Source of the DNA: Kordiimonas aestuarii
Lineage (GTDB): Bacteria; Pseudomonadota; Alphaproteobacteria; Sphingomonadales; Kordiimonadaceae
Direction: 5' to 3'
NCBI RefSeq assembly: GCF_025574465.1
Contig: NZ_JAOBPP010000020.1
Location: 1 to 64,000 of the forward strand
Length of the DNA stretch: 64,000 nt
A model generated the notes under the pieces. That model saw only the letters and a program-made list of their open reading frames with translations. It had not been told where the DNA came from and searched no databases. A program made the translations under genes and the position numbers. Positions within the stretch are counted from its first letter, which is position 1, and each line of letters starts with the position of its first letter. Shown in pieces: positions 19,613 through 26,991 of the stretch.

Positions 19613-20932
19613 ATGAGCGACCTTTTTGAAAGCGCGGGTGTGGATGACGGCACGCCACGCCCGCTGGCAGACCGTCTGCGCCCCAAATCGCTTGATGACG
19701 TCGTTGGTCAGGACCATCTTCTTGGCAGCAAGGGGGCGCTTGGCCGTATGGCGGCGACAGGGCGTCTCTCTTCACTTATCCTATGGGGACCACCGGGGAC
19801 CGGCAAGACGACCATTGCGCGGCTTCTGGCGGGCCATGGGGAGTTGGCTTTTGAGCAGATATCAGCCATCTTCTCAGGTGTGGCGGACCTCAAGAAGGTT
19901 TTTGAGGCGGCGAAGGCGCGGCGCATGGGCGGGCGCGGCACACTTTTGTTCGTGGATGAGATCCACCGGTTTAACCGCTCGCAGCAGGACGGTTTCCTGC
20001 CCTATGTGGAAGATGGCACCATTATCCTGATCGGGGCGACCACCGAAAACCCATCATTTGAGATCAACAGCGCGCTTCTATCGCGGATGCAGGTTCTGGT
20101 GCTGAACCGCCATGACGATGCCGCGCTTGAGGAGCTGTTGACCCGCGCAGAGACTGAGCTTGAGGCCCCGCTACCACTGGACGATGATGCGCGCACCGCG
20201 CTCAAGGCAATGGCGGACGGTGATGGGCGGTTTCTTCTCAACTGTGTTGAAACGCTTTACGATCTCGCGGGCGATGAAACACTGGACCCGTCGGCACTGG
20301 CCGCCCTGCTGCAAAAGCGTGCGCCAAGCTACGACAAGGATCGGGACGGGCATTACAATCTTATCTCTGCGCTGCACAAATCGCTCAGGGGCTCTGACCC
20401 TGACGCCGCGCTCTATTGGGCCACGCGTATGCTTGTCGCGGGGGAAGACCCCTTGTATGTCATCCGCCGCCTTGTGCGCTTCGCCAGCGAAGATATTGGC
20501 CTTGCGGACCCCGAGGCTATCCATCAGGCGCTCGCCGCGAAGGACGCCTACGAATTCCTTGGCAGCCCGGAAGGGGAATTACAGGTCGTACAGGCTGTGC
20601 TTTATCTTGCTACCGCGCCCAAGTCGAACGCGGCCTACAAGGCAGAGAAAGCAGCGAAGCGTAGCGCAAAGGCAACCGGTAGCCTGATGCCGCCCGCGCA
20701 TATCCTGAATGCCCCCACCAAAATGATGAAAGACATGGGCTACGGGGCGGGCTATGCGTATGACCACGACACCGAGGCCGGCGTATCGGGCCAGAGCTAT
20801 TTCCCGGACGATATGAAGCGGGAGAACTTTTACCGGCCCGTTGCCCGCGGGTTCGAACGCGAAGTGCAGAAACGGCTTGAATATTTTAACCGCCTACGGG
20901 CGGATTACGGGGCGAAGAAACCACACGGATAA
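19613..20932 (+). CDS. rarA: Replication-associated recombination protein A (RarA/MgsA)
   Basis: AAA+ ATPase acting at stalled replication forks, related to clamp-loader subunits and eukaryotic WRNIP1. The 439-residue product has Walker A GPPGTGKTT at residues 59-67, Walker B LLFVDEIHRFNR and sensor 1 GATTENPSFE. The C-terminal part contains SLRGSDPDAALYWATRML and the DIGLADP motif of the family. It starts seven bases after the protease gene and is probably in the same operon. Confidence 0.96.
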   Translation: MSDLFESAGVDDGTPRPLADRLRPKSLDDVVGQDHLLGSKGALGRMAATGRLSSLILWGPPGTGKTTIARLLAGHGELAFEQISAIFSGVADLKKVFEAAKARRMGGRGTLLFVDEIHRFNRSQQDGFLPYVEDGTIILIGATTENPSFEINSALLSRMQVLVLNRHDDAALEELLTRAETELEAPLPLDDDARTALKAMADGDGRFLLNCVETLYDLAGDETLDPSALAALLQKRAPSYDKDRDGHYNLISALHKSLRGSDPDAALYWATRMLVAGEDPLYVIRRLVRFASEDIGLADPEAIHQALAAKDAYEFLGSPEGELQVVQAVLYLATAPKSNAAYKAEKAAKRSAKATGSLMPPAHILNAPTKMMKDMGYGAGYAYDHDTEAGVSGQSYFPDDMKRENFYRPVARGFEREVQKRLEYFNRLRADYGAKKPHG

Positions 20933-20956
20933 GGCTGGCATCCTATGGGCTAAGGG

Positions 20957-21003
20957 CCTGGTTTCATGTTATAGTCCCGCTTGGGAATGAACATGAAACC
21001 AGG
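20957..21003. repeat. Large nested hairpin between rarA and the DUF429 gene
   Basis: Arms CCTGGTTTCATGTT (20957-20970) and AACATGAAACCAGG (20990-21003) are perfectly complementary over 14 bp. Inside the loop, TCCC (20975-20978) pairs with GGGA (20983-20986) around GCTT. The whole element can fold as one long stem-loop or a DNA cruciform. It lies 25 bases after rarA and seven before the GTG of the next gene. No T-run follows. Confidence 0.75.
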
Positions 21004-21009
21004 TCGCGT

Positions 21010-21879
21010 GTGCAGCCATTTAACAAATTTGTCGGCATCGACTGGACGGGTGCCAAGGGCGTGAGGCACGCAGGCCTTGCTGTTGCCTTATGTACAGATG
21101 GCATGGGGTCGCCAGACCTTGTTGATCCGCCATCCGGGCACAATCGCTGGAGCCGGGCCGAGCTTTCTGACTGGTTGTCCGCGCGCATTGGCCGACGGAA
21201 GGGTGAGCGTGTGCTGGTGGGCATCGACTCGTCTTTTGGCATGCCTTTCATGGATGAGGGCCGATATTTCCCGGTTGCGGGAGCTCCGACAGATGTCGCA
21301 CACCTTTGGCACACTGTTCGCACACTGTGTGGGCGTGACATTGATTTTTATGGTGGCCCGTTCGTGGACTTGCATTCGGACCATTATCTGCGCGTTGGCC
21401 ACCGGGGCACGCGCTATAGACGCCGCATGCGGGTGGCTGAAAATCTGGCGGTTGCCTCGGGTGCAGGCCCCTGTGAGAGTGTGTTTCACCTGATCGGCCC
21501 CAGCCAGGTCGGCCTCTCGGGCCTGTCTACCATGGCAATGCTGCATGAGTTGAATGACGCGGACCACATTGCGATTTGGCCATTTGATGATCCCACCAGC
21601 GCACCCGTTGTGGTGGTGGAAATTTATGCGGCCGCTTTTGCCGCCCTTGGGTCACATCGGGGCAAGGTACGCGACCGGGCGGCCCTGACGAGTATCCTGC
21701 AAGCCTTTGGTATTGAAAAGGAACCCCGTATCGGCATGGCGTTTGATGACCACAAGGCGGATGCAATCTTGACCGCCGCCGCGCTGCGTCATATCGCGCC
21801 CGAGCGCAAATACTGGAATCCGCCAGAACTCTCCGCTATGGTGCGCCGCACCGAAGGCTGGATCTTCGGCATCGTTTAA
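21010..21879 (+). CDS. DUF429-like protein, predicted RNase H-fold
   Basis: The 289-residue product starts (GTG) with NKFVGIDWTGAKG. It also has LVGIDSSFGMPF and a C-terminal DDHKADAILTAAALRHI. Acidic residues at these positions resemble DUF429 proteins, which are predicted to adopt a ribonuclease H-like fold. The nuclease idea is inference. There is no ordinary Shine-Dalgarno sequence; the large hairpin at 20957-21003 occupies that place. It lies between rarA and crcB, a block that is often contiguous in related bacteria as I recall, so it may be an insertion. Confidence 0.6.
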   Translation: MQPFNKFVGIDWTGAKGVRHAGLAVALCTDGMGSPDLVDPPSGHNRWSRAELSDWLSARIGRRKGERVLVGIDSSFGMPFMDEGRYFPVAGAPTDVAHLWHTVRTLCGRDIDFYGGPFVDLHSDHYLRVGHRGTRYRRRMRVAENLAVASGAGPCESVFHLIGPSQVGLSGLSTMAMLHELNDADHIAIWPFDDPTSAPVVVVEIYAAAFAALGSHRGKVRDRAALTSILQAFGIEKEPRIGMAFDDHKADAILTAAALRHIAPERKYWNPPELSAMVRRTEGWIFGIV

Positions 21880-21895
21880 AAAGGATACGGATCGC

Positions 21896-22273
21896 ATGCA
21901 GATGGTGCTTGCAATCGCCGCGGGGGGCGCGCTTGGTGCGGTATCCCGGCACTATGCCGCCGGTTATGTCTTTCGCGCATTTGGCTCAAGCTTTCCTTAC
22001 GGCACCTTTGTGGTGAATGTGGTGGGGAGCCTGTTGATGGGGCTTTTGATTACTGCTTTTGCGGTCAAGTTCCAGACAAGTCAGGAATTGCGCGGTTTTC
22101 TGACTGTGGGCCTGTTGGGCGGTTTCACGACATTTTCAACCTACTCGCTGGAAACAGCGATGTTGATTGAAAGGGGTGACTGGAGCAGCGCGGCGGTTTA
22201 TGCCTTTGGCTCTCTGGCGCTGGGGCTTGCAGCGCTTTTTATTGGAATTTGGCTTGGGCGGGTATTGCTATGA
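21896..22273 (+). CDS. crcB: Fluoride channel CrcB/Fluc
   Basis: Small inner-membrane fluoride exporter that works as a dual-topology dimer. The 125-residue product has four membrane segments. It carries the family motifs GGALGAVSRHYA, GTFVVNVVGSLLMG and GLLGGFTTFSTYSLE, including the Phe and central sodium-site residues. It starts 17 bases after the previous gene, so there is no room for a fluoride riboswitch. It overlaps rluC by four bases. Confidence 0.95.
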   Translation: MQMVLAIAAGGALGAVSRHYAAGYVFRAFGSSFPYGTFVVNVVGSLLMGLLITAFAVKFQTSQELRGFLTVGLLGGFTTFSTYSLETAMLIERGDWSSAAVYAFGSLALGLAALFIGIWLGRVLL

Positions 22274-23247
22274 GTGGTGTTGAAAACGTTACAGTACACA
22301 AGGATGATGCGGGTATCCGTATCGACCGCTGGTTCAAGCGGCATTACCCTTTGGTCAGCTTTGGCCGGTTGCAGAAAATGATGCGCAAAGGCGAAGTTCG
22401 CCTTGATAGCAAGCGCGTCAAGGGCGACGAACGTATTGAACCCGGGCAAATTATCCGCGTGCCGCCGCTTGGTGATGCCGCCAATGAGTTGCCTGAGCGC
22501 ACGCCCAAACGCCGCATGACCGATGCCGAGATCGCCGAGGCGCAGTCATGGGTATTGTACCGCGATGATGACGTGATTGCCATCAACAAGCCCGCTGGCC
22601 TGCCCACGCAGGGCGGCACGGGACAGACCAAGCATCTGGACGGCATGCTGGACGCGCTGCGTTTTGGCAGCCACCATCGGCCACGCCTTGTGCACCGGCT
22701 GGATAAGGATACTTCGGGTGTTCTGTTGCTTGGGCGCACGCCCAACGCAACTGCGGCGCTGGCGAACGCATTCAAGACCAAAGAAACCGACAAACGCTAC
22801 TGGGCGCTGGTGATGGGCTGTCCCAAACAGCGTGACGGACGTATCATTCTTAAAATGTCCAAGGCGCCGATTAAAGGCAACGAACGTATGGTCGTCAGCA
22901 ATGACGGCCAGCATTCGCTGACGGACTATGCTGTTGTGGACAATGCTGGCCCACAGGCAGCGTGGCTTGCGCTTAAGCCGCATACCGGGCGTACCCATCA
23001 GTTGCGGCTGCACTGTGCAGAAATGGGTCACCCGATCGTGGGGGACGGCAAATATGGCGGGGCGGATGCCTTCCTTTCAGGCGCAATTTCAAAAAAACTG
23101 CACCTGCACAGCCACTCAGTCAGCTTCCCGCATCCCGAAGGTGGCCGCATGAGCGTGACAGCGCCCTTACCGGCCCATATGGCGGCAAGCTTCGAGATGC
23201 TTGGCTTCGGTGTTGAGTTCTACGAAGATCCGCTCGCGGAGGAATAA
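22270..23247 (+). CDS. rluC: 23S rRNA pseudouridine synthase, RluC/RluD family
   Basis: Converts specific 23S rRNA uridines to pseudouridine. From the ATG at 22270 the product has 325 residues. An S4 RNA-binding domain (RIDRWFKRHYPLVSFGRLQKMMRKGEVRLD) is followed by the synthase domain with catalytic Asp in HRLDKDTSGVLLLGR and the RTHQLRLHCAEMGHPIVGD motif. The start overlaps the crcB stop (ATGA). RluC rather than RluD is chosen from length and context; the exact target sites are not shown. Confidence 0.9.
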   Translation: MSGVENVTVHKDDAGIRIDRWFKRHYPLVSFGRLQKMMRKGEVRLDSKRVKGDERIEPGQIIRVPPLGDAANELPERTPKRRMTDAEIAEAQSWVLYRDDDVIAINKPAGLPTQGGTGQTKHLDGMLDALRFGSHHRPRLVHRLDKDTSGVLLLGRTPNATAALANAFKTKETDKRYWALVMGCPKQRDGRIILKMSKAPIKGNERMVVSNDGQHSLTDYAVVDNAGPQAAWLALKPHTGRTHQLRLHCAEMGHPIVGDGKYGGADAFLSGAISKKLHLHSHSVSFPHPEGGRMSVTAPLPAHMAASFEMLGFGVEFYEDPLAEE

Positions 23248-23250
23248 GGC

Positions 23251-23931
23251 GTGGCGGCACACAATAAACTGGTGATTTTTGACTGTGATGGCACTCTTGT
23301 GGACAGCCAGCATATGATTGTCAGCGCCATGCATGAAACATTTGCCTCCCGTGGGTTGCCGACGCTTGATGACCTGGCTGTCAGGCGCATCGTGGGGCTA
23401 AGCCTTGTTGAGGCAATTGCGACCTTGCTGCCCGATGCTGAGACCGAACTGCACACCGAGATGGCTGAGTTTTACAAAGGTGTGTTCTACCGCCTGCGCG
23501 TTGAGGAGGGGGCGGGACCTGACCCGCTTTATCAGGGCACGCGCGAAGTGTTGGAATCGTTAAATGCTGAGGGGTATCTGCTTGGTGTGGCAACAGGGAA
23601 CAGCATGCGGGGGCTCAAGCGTGTGCTTGATGAGCATGGCCTTGGCCATTTGTTCGTAACCTTGCAGACCGCAGATGCACACCCCTCAAAACCACATCCG
23701 TCCATGGTGCAAACCGCAATTGTCGAGGCGGGCAGCGCGGAGGGCGTGACCATGATGATCGGCGATACGACATTTGATATGATGATGGCGCGCAACGCCC
23801 GTGCGCATGCCCTTGGGGTTGACTGGGGTTATCATGCGGGTGATGAACTTCAGGCTGCGGGCGCTGTTGAAGTGATGTCCAGCTTTTATGATATCCCGGC
23901 TCACGTCGAAGCGCTGATCGGTACAGCATAA
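23251..23931 (+). CDS. HAD-family phosphatase, phosphoglycolate phosphatase-like
   Basis: Predicted cytoplasmic phosphatase of 226 residues with GTG start. The nucleophile motif FDCDGTLVDS (Asp11, Asp13), the motif II threonine in GVATGNS, and HPSKPHPSMV with MIGDTTFDMMMARNARA complete the HAD catalytic set. A helical cap domain lies between motifs I and II. The substrate is unknown. It starts three bases after rluC and precedes a small membrane protein and atp12. Confidence 0.88.
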   Translation: MAAHNKLVIFDCDGTLVDSQHMIVSAMHETFASRGLPTLDDLAVRRIVGLSLVEAIATLLPDAETELHTEMAEFYKGVFYRLRVEEGAGPDPLYQGTREVLESLNAEGYLLGVATGNSMRGLKRVLDEHGLGHLFVTLQTADAHPSKPHPSMVQTAIVEAGSAEGVTMMIGDTTFDMMMARNARAHALGVDWGYHAGDELQAAGAVEVMSSFYDIPAHVEALIGTA

Positions 23932-23951
23932 AAGCACAATAGGGTGGTGAG

Positions 23952-24401
23952 ATGAAACAGGAACAAAATGAGTTGCAGGCCGACGCACTTAAACCACGCA
24001 TCGGTTTTCTGGTTGTGGCCGGTATTTTGTGCTTGGGCGCTATCGGCGTCTATCTGTTTGAGGATTTGCTTGTCGGTTCGCGAGGAGAGGGGAGTATCGC
24101 CTTTGCCTTCGTGCTGGGCTTTCTTGTGCTGAGCACGCTGGTTTTTATCCTTTTTTACCGGGTGCCCCGGATGGGAAACCGCCTCCTTGGCTTCGATAGC
24201 GTGCTGAAAAAGCAGCGTAAAACTGAAAAGTCGAGCATGAGCTACACGGGAAGTTTTCACGTTGAGACAGGCTTGGCTGAAAAGCGCCAGAATACCCAGC
24301 GCAAGACGGCCCGCCATTCGCGCCGCCACTATGCAGAGGTCACCCGGCAGATGAAGGCCGAAAAGGCTCGTCCAAATACGCAGAATAACGACGAAGAATA
24401 G
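23952..24401 (+). CDS. Hypothetical two-helix membrane protein
   Basis: I do not recognise this 149-residue protein. It has two membrane segments (IGFLVVAGILCLGAIGVYLF near residue 18 and a second near 48-66). A basic, Lys/Arg-rich cytoplasmic tail of about 75 residues with many Gln and Thr follows. AGGGTGGTGAG precedes the ATG. It lies between the HAD phosphatase gene and atp12 with short gaps, so it is probably co-transcribed. Confidence 0.7.
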   Translation: MKQEQNELQADALKPRIGFLVVAGILCLGAIGVYLFEDLLVGSRGEGSIAFAFVLGFLVLSTLVFILFYRVPRMGNRLLGFDSVLKKQRKTEKSSMSYTGSFHVETGLAEKRQNTQRKTARHSRRHYAEVTRQMKAEKARPNTQNNDEE

Positions 24402-24412
24402 CTGCTAACTAT

Positions 24413-25111
24413 ATGAAAAAATTCTATAAAACTGTTTCCGTGGAAGCTGCAGGCAATGGTTATGTCATCACGCTTGACGGCCGCCTTGTCAAAACGCCGG
24501 GCCGGGCGACGCTTGTGTTGCCCACGCAGGCGATGGCGGAGGCCATTGCCGCAGAGTGGCGTGCGCAGGAAGAGACCGTCCAGCCGGACACCATGCACCA
24601 GACTCGTTTTGCGAACACCGCGCTTGACCGGGTGACAAAACACCATGACGCGGTAGTTGGAGAGATTGCAGGTTTCGCGGGCACAGACCTGCTGTGTTAC
24701 CGGGCGGCTGAGCCAGCGGAACTGGTTGAAATGCAACAGGAGGTTTGGGATCCCTACCTCAAATGGGCGGCAGAACGTTATGGTGTCGCGCTTGAAGTTA
24801 CCTCTGGCATCATGCCAGTGCGTCAGGATGCAGAAGCGCTTGAAAAGTATGCCGCGGTCGTTCGAGGGTACAATGCGTTTGAACTGACAGCACTGCATGC
24901 GGTAACGAGCGCCTTGGGATCTCTTGTGCTTGCTCTGGCTTTTTTGGAGGACCACAGCCCACTTGATGCAGTCTGGCGGGCCAGCATCCTTGATGCAGTG
25001 CATCAGGAAAGCAATTGGGGAACTGACTGGGAAGTCGAGGAAAAGCGCGAAAAGTTGCATGGTGAGCTTGTTGCAGCCGCAGAGTTTATTTCGCACCTGC
25101 GAAATAAATAG
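24413..25111 (+). CDS. ATP12-family chaperone for the F1-ATPase alpha subunit
   Basis: Homologue of mitochondrial Atp12, which assembles the F1 alpha subunit. This family is characteristic of alphaproteobacteria. The 232-residue product has the N-terminal VITLDGRLVKTPGRATLVLPT, EWRAQEETVQPDTM and the helical WDPYLKWAAERYGVALEVTSGIMPV core. The last codons form a perfect palindrome (25085-25108) just before the TAG. pccB begins 87 bases after the stop. Confidence 0.9.
   Translation: MKKFYKTVSVEAAGNGYVITLDGRLVKTPGRATLVLPTQAMAEAIAAEWRAQEETVQPDTMHQTRFANTALDRVTKHHDAVVGEIAGFAGTDLLCYRAAEPAELVEMQQEVWDPYLKWAAERYGVALEVTSGIMPVRQDAEALEKYAAVVRGYNAFELTALHAVTSALGSLVLALAFLEDHSPLDAVWRASILDAVHQESNWGTDWEVEEKREKLHGELVAAAEFISHLRNK
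25085..25108. repeat. Perfect 24-base palindrome at the atp12 3-prime end, upstream of pccB
   Basis: TTTATTTCGCA (25085-25095) and TGCGAAATAAA (25098-25108) are perfect 11-bp arms around CC. The element covers the last eight codons of atp12 and ends one base before its stop codon. It lies 90 bases upstream of the pccB start. No T-run follows, so an operator for the propionyl-CoA carboxylase genes is more likely than a terminator. Confidence 0.7.
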
Positions 25112-25153
25112 CTGGAAAGCATCCGCCTGAGAAGATAAGAACGATTTTGGCTT

Positions 25154-25175
25154 GGGTGGCAAGGGAGTGCTACCC
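25154..25175 (+). promoter_or_regulatory. Leader hairpin before pccB
   Basis: GGGTGGCA (25154-25161) pairs with TGCTACCC (25168-25175) with one G-U wobble around AGGGAG. It lies 23 bases before the pccB ATG, ahead of the GAGGGAAGGGAG ribosome binding site. It could affect leader stability or translation. Confidence 0.35.
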
Positions 25176-25198
25176 CACAGTCTGAGGGAAGGGAGCAT

Positions 25199-26731
25199 AT
25201 GAAAGAAATCCTGGAACGCCTGGAGCTTAAGCGCCATGACGCCCGTATGGGTGGTGGCCAAGCCCGGATCGATGCGCAACATGCACGTGGCAAGTTGACC
25301 GCCCGCGAACGCATTGACCTGCTGCTCGATGAAGAGAGCTTCGAAGAATACGATATGTTTGTGGAGCACCGCTGCACTGATTTCGGTATGGCGGAAACCA
25401 AATATCCGGGCGACGGTGTTGTCACCGGCTCGGGTACTATCAATGGCCGACTGGTCTACGTTTACAGCCAGGATTTCACCGTTTTCGGTGGTTCGCTGTC
25501 GGCTACACACGCTCAGAAAATCATCAAGGTCATGGATATGGCCATGAAGGTTGGCGCACCCGTGATTGGGCTGAACGACAGTGGTGGCGCCCGTATTCAG
25601 GAAGGTGTCGCGGCGCTGGGCGGGTATGCTGACGTATTTCAGAAAAACGTGCTGGCGTCCGGTGTTGTACCGCAAATCTCCATGATCATGGGGCCATGCG
25701 CGGGTGGTGCGGTTTATAGTCCCGCAATGACGGATTTCATCTTCATGGTGGAGGACAGTTCCTACATGTTTGTCACCGGCCCTGATGTGGTGAAAACTGT
25801 AACAAACGAAGTAGTAACGCAGGAAGAGCTTGGCGGCGCGTCAACACACACCACCAAATCCGGCGTGGCGGACAAGTCTTTCGAAAATGATGTTGAAGCG
25901 CTGGCACAACTGCGGCGTTTCTTTGATTTCCTGCCGCTCAATAACCGGGAAAAGCCACCGGTGCGACCCACCTTTGACCGGCCAGACCGTATCGAGGCGT
26001 CGCTGGACAGTGTGGTGCCGTCAAACGCCAACAAGCCGTATGACATGCATGAAGTGATTGAGAAGGTTGTCGATGAAGGTGACTTCTTTGAGCTTCAGCC
26101 ACGCCACGCAGGCAACATCATCATAGGCCTTGCGCGCATGGACGGTGAGACTGTCGGCATTGTCGCCAACCAGCCGATGGTGCTGGCAGGTTGCCTTGAC
26201 ATCGACAGTTCAAAAAAAGCAGCGCGGTTTGTGCGCTTCTGCGACTGTTTCAACATTCCCATTGTCACCCTTGTGGATGTGCCGGGTTTCCTGCCGGGCA
26301 CGGCGCAGGAATATGGCGGTATCATCAAGCATGGTGCCAAGCTGTTGTTTGCATACGGCGAAGCGACGGTGCCGAAAATCACCGTAATTACGCGCAAAGC
26401 CTATGGCGGCGCGTATGATGTGATGGCGTCCAAGCACTTGCGCGGCGACCTTAACTACGCATGGCCGACGGCCGAGATTGCCGTGATGGGCGCGAAGGGC
26501 GCTGTGGAAATCCTGTACCGCAAGGAAAAGGATGATCCGGAAAAGATTGCCGCGCGCACCAAGGAATATGAAGATCACTTTGCCAACCCGTTTGTTGCTG
26601 CCCAGCGCGGATTCATTGACGAAGTGATCATGCCGCATTCCACTCGTCGCCGCATCATCCGTGGTCTCAAGAAGCTTGCCAACAAGCATCTTGAGAACCC
26701 CTGGAAAAAGCACGACAACATTCCACTTTAA
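25199..26731 (+). CDS. pccB: Propionyl-CoA carboxylase beta (carboxyltransferase) subunit
   Basis: Transfers carboxyl from carboxybiotin to propionyl-CoA, giving methylmalonyl-CoA, in the cytoplasmic alpha6-beta6 enzyme. The 510-residue product starts [20 protein letters not shown]. It has the acyl-CoA site region [22 protein letters not shown] with the oxyanion Gly-Gly, and the biotin-side [21 protein letters not shown] segment. These are closer to PccB than to AccD. It shares an operon with pccA through one small membrane-protein gene. Confidence 0.95.
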   Translation: MKEILERLELKRHDARMGGGQARIDAQHARGKLTARERIDLLLDEESFEEYDMFVEHRCTDFGMAETKYPGDGVVTGSGTINGRLVYVYSQDFTVFGGSLSATHAQKIIKVMDMAMKVGAPVIGLNDSGGARIQEGVAALGGYADVFQKNVLASGVVPQISMIMGPCAGGAVYSPAMTDFIFMVEDSSYMFVTGPDVVKTVTNEVVTQEELGGASTHTTKSGVADKSFENDVEALAQLRRFFDFLPLNNREKPPVRPTFDRPDRIEASLDSVVPSNANKPYDMHEVIEKVVDEGDFFELQPRHAGNIIIGLARMDGETVGIVANQPMVLAGCLDIDSSKKAARFVRFCDCFNIPIVTLVDVPGFLPGTAQEYGGIIKHGAKLLFAYGEATVPKITVITRKAYGGAYDVMASKHLRGDLNYAWPTAEIAVMGAKGAVEILYRKEKDDPEKIAARTKEYEDHFANPFVAAQRGFIDEVIMPHSTRRRIIRGLKKLANKHLENPWKKHDNIPL

Positions 26732-26742
26732 GGGAGAAGCTG

Positions 26743-26973
26743 GTGGCACGTCCGTTACCAAAAGATCTTGAAAAGGATATCGCAGGCACAGCCAAGCGGG
26801 CGGAAATTCGCTCGGTTGGCCTCGCATGCCTGATCCTTGGCACGGCATTTGGTTTTGGGCTGGGCGCTGCGTTTTTCAGCTCCGCCGGCAGTACATTTTA
26901 TTTCATCATTGGCGCAGGTGTCGTCGGCGTGGCCTGGTTCCTCGCTGCCCGCGCGCGCAAAAAGAAATCATAA
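26743..26973 (+). CDS. Small two-helix membrane protein between pccB and pccA
   Basis: The 76-residue product (GTG start, AGGGAGAAG upstream) has a charged N-terminus of about 24 residues. Two hydrophobic segments (near 25-48 and 51-68) and an Arg/Lys tail follow. I do not recognise the family. Its position 11 bases after pccB and 18 before pccA, with tight spacing on both sides, argues it is real and co-translated with the carboxylase subunits. Confidence 0.7.
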   Translation: MARPLPKDLEKDIAGTAKRAEIRSVGLACLILGTAFGFGLGAAFFSSAGSTFYFIIGAGVVGVAWFLAARARKKKS

Positions 26974-26991
26974 AGGTGAGGGAAGCACTTC

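Noticed and set aside
21880..21895. Fluoride riboswitch for crcB
   Set aside because: The gap is 16 bases, too short for the aptamer, and the motif was not seen in the upstream coding region.
24329..25675. 448-codon open frame on the - strand opposite atp12 and pccB
   Set aside because: Antisense to two clear genes, no recognisable domain, and it would cross the pccB promoter region.
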